DNA of 64,000 nt, from positions 62,001 to 126,000 of the forward strand of contig NZ_FMYO01000005.1 in assembly GCF_900096895.1 (NCBI RefSeq), in the 5' to 3' direction. Position numbers and translations under genes: made by a program. The DNA is from Acinetobacter kookii (GTDB lineage Bacteria > Pseudomonadota > Gammaproteobacteria > Pseudomonadales > Moraxellaceae). Shown in pieces: positions 63,870 to 64,000 of this stretch; position 1 is the first letter of the stretch; each line of letters begins with the position of its first letter. The notes under the pieces are model-generated. The model was not told where the DNA came from. It made no database searches and was given only the letters and a program-made list of their open reading frames with translations.

Positions 63870-64000
63870 ATATTTTTCTTCAAATTAACATTGCCAAATG
63901 CTATCACGACTTTAGTATTTTCTTAATTATATAAATTAAATATACCATGTCTGACTTTTAGATATCTTTAAGTGAATACCTTACAACTGTCCACACGATA

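Overview
The window reads as an Acinetobacter chromosome. It is a low-GC gammaproteobacterial sequence with the pmrC-pmrA-pmrB gene order of that genus, an AroP-like permease, a PutP symporter and a stand-alone short AmtB. A 38.4-kb genomic island sits inside the 3' end of a tRNA-Arg(CCT) gene. No species can be named from the sequence alone.

Backbone, left (1-23788). A truncated unknown gene is followed by a DUF421 membrane protein with a C-terminal zinc ribbon, a four-gene acidic amino-acid ABC importer (gltIJKL-like), and an ammonium channel behind an NtrC-like palindrome. Next come a HAD hydrolase and, divergently, a PAP2 phosphatase, then the pmrCAB operon. Both the PAP2 gene and pmrC carry a good PmrA box, so lipid A phosphate removal and phosphoethanolamine addition are probably controlled together. 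A 284-bp MITE with perfect 15-bp terminal inverted repeats and a 10-bp target duplication lies exactly at the pmrB stop codon. The rest is envelope and metabolism: porin, MFS carrier, PlsC-like acyltransferase, patatin lipoprotein, NfeD/SPFH pair, PutP, IspA, a stand-alone PrpF and the AroP-like permease.

Island (23841-62229). The ends are a 25-bp copy of the tRNA-Arg 3' end (attL and attR). A P4-type tyrosine integrase lies at the left end, and repeats of TTTTRCGGTA near both ends look like integrase arm sites. Apart from the integrase and a Fic gene at the right edge, all cargo is on the minus strand. It comprises: (a) a 3071-aa Sec-secreted YD-repeat toxin with cadherin-like repeats, a nested beta-propeller, a NucA/NucB nuclease tip, a SUKH immunity protein and an unknown membrane-anchored protein; (b) an AlpA / directionality-factor-like / YqaJ exonuclease / DUF932 module, in which three genes each sit 20-40 nt behind an intrinsic terminator; (c) three small lipoproteins and a 736-bp gene-free stretch with GC-rich hairpins; (d) a contact-dependent inhibition locus cdiB-cdiA-cdiI followed by two displaced toxin-tip/immunity pairs that share about 345 bp with the cdiA tip; (e) an inovirus Gp2/YfjJ-like protein and a 776-aa protein of unknown function; (f) a Fic AMP-transferase-like protein. 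No conjugation genes are present, so the element looks like a CP4-57/P4-style island specialised in interbacterial competition.

Backbone, right (62230-64000). A DUF2147 secreted protein, a small lipoprotein gene frameshifted in its signal peptide, and a 25-codon single-span membrane peptide followed by a terminator.
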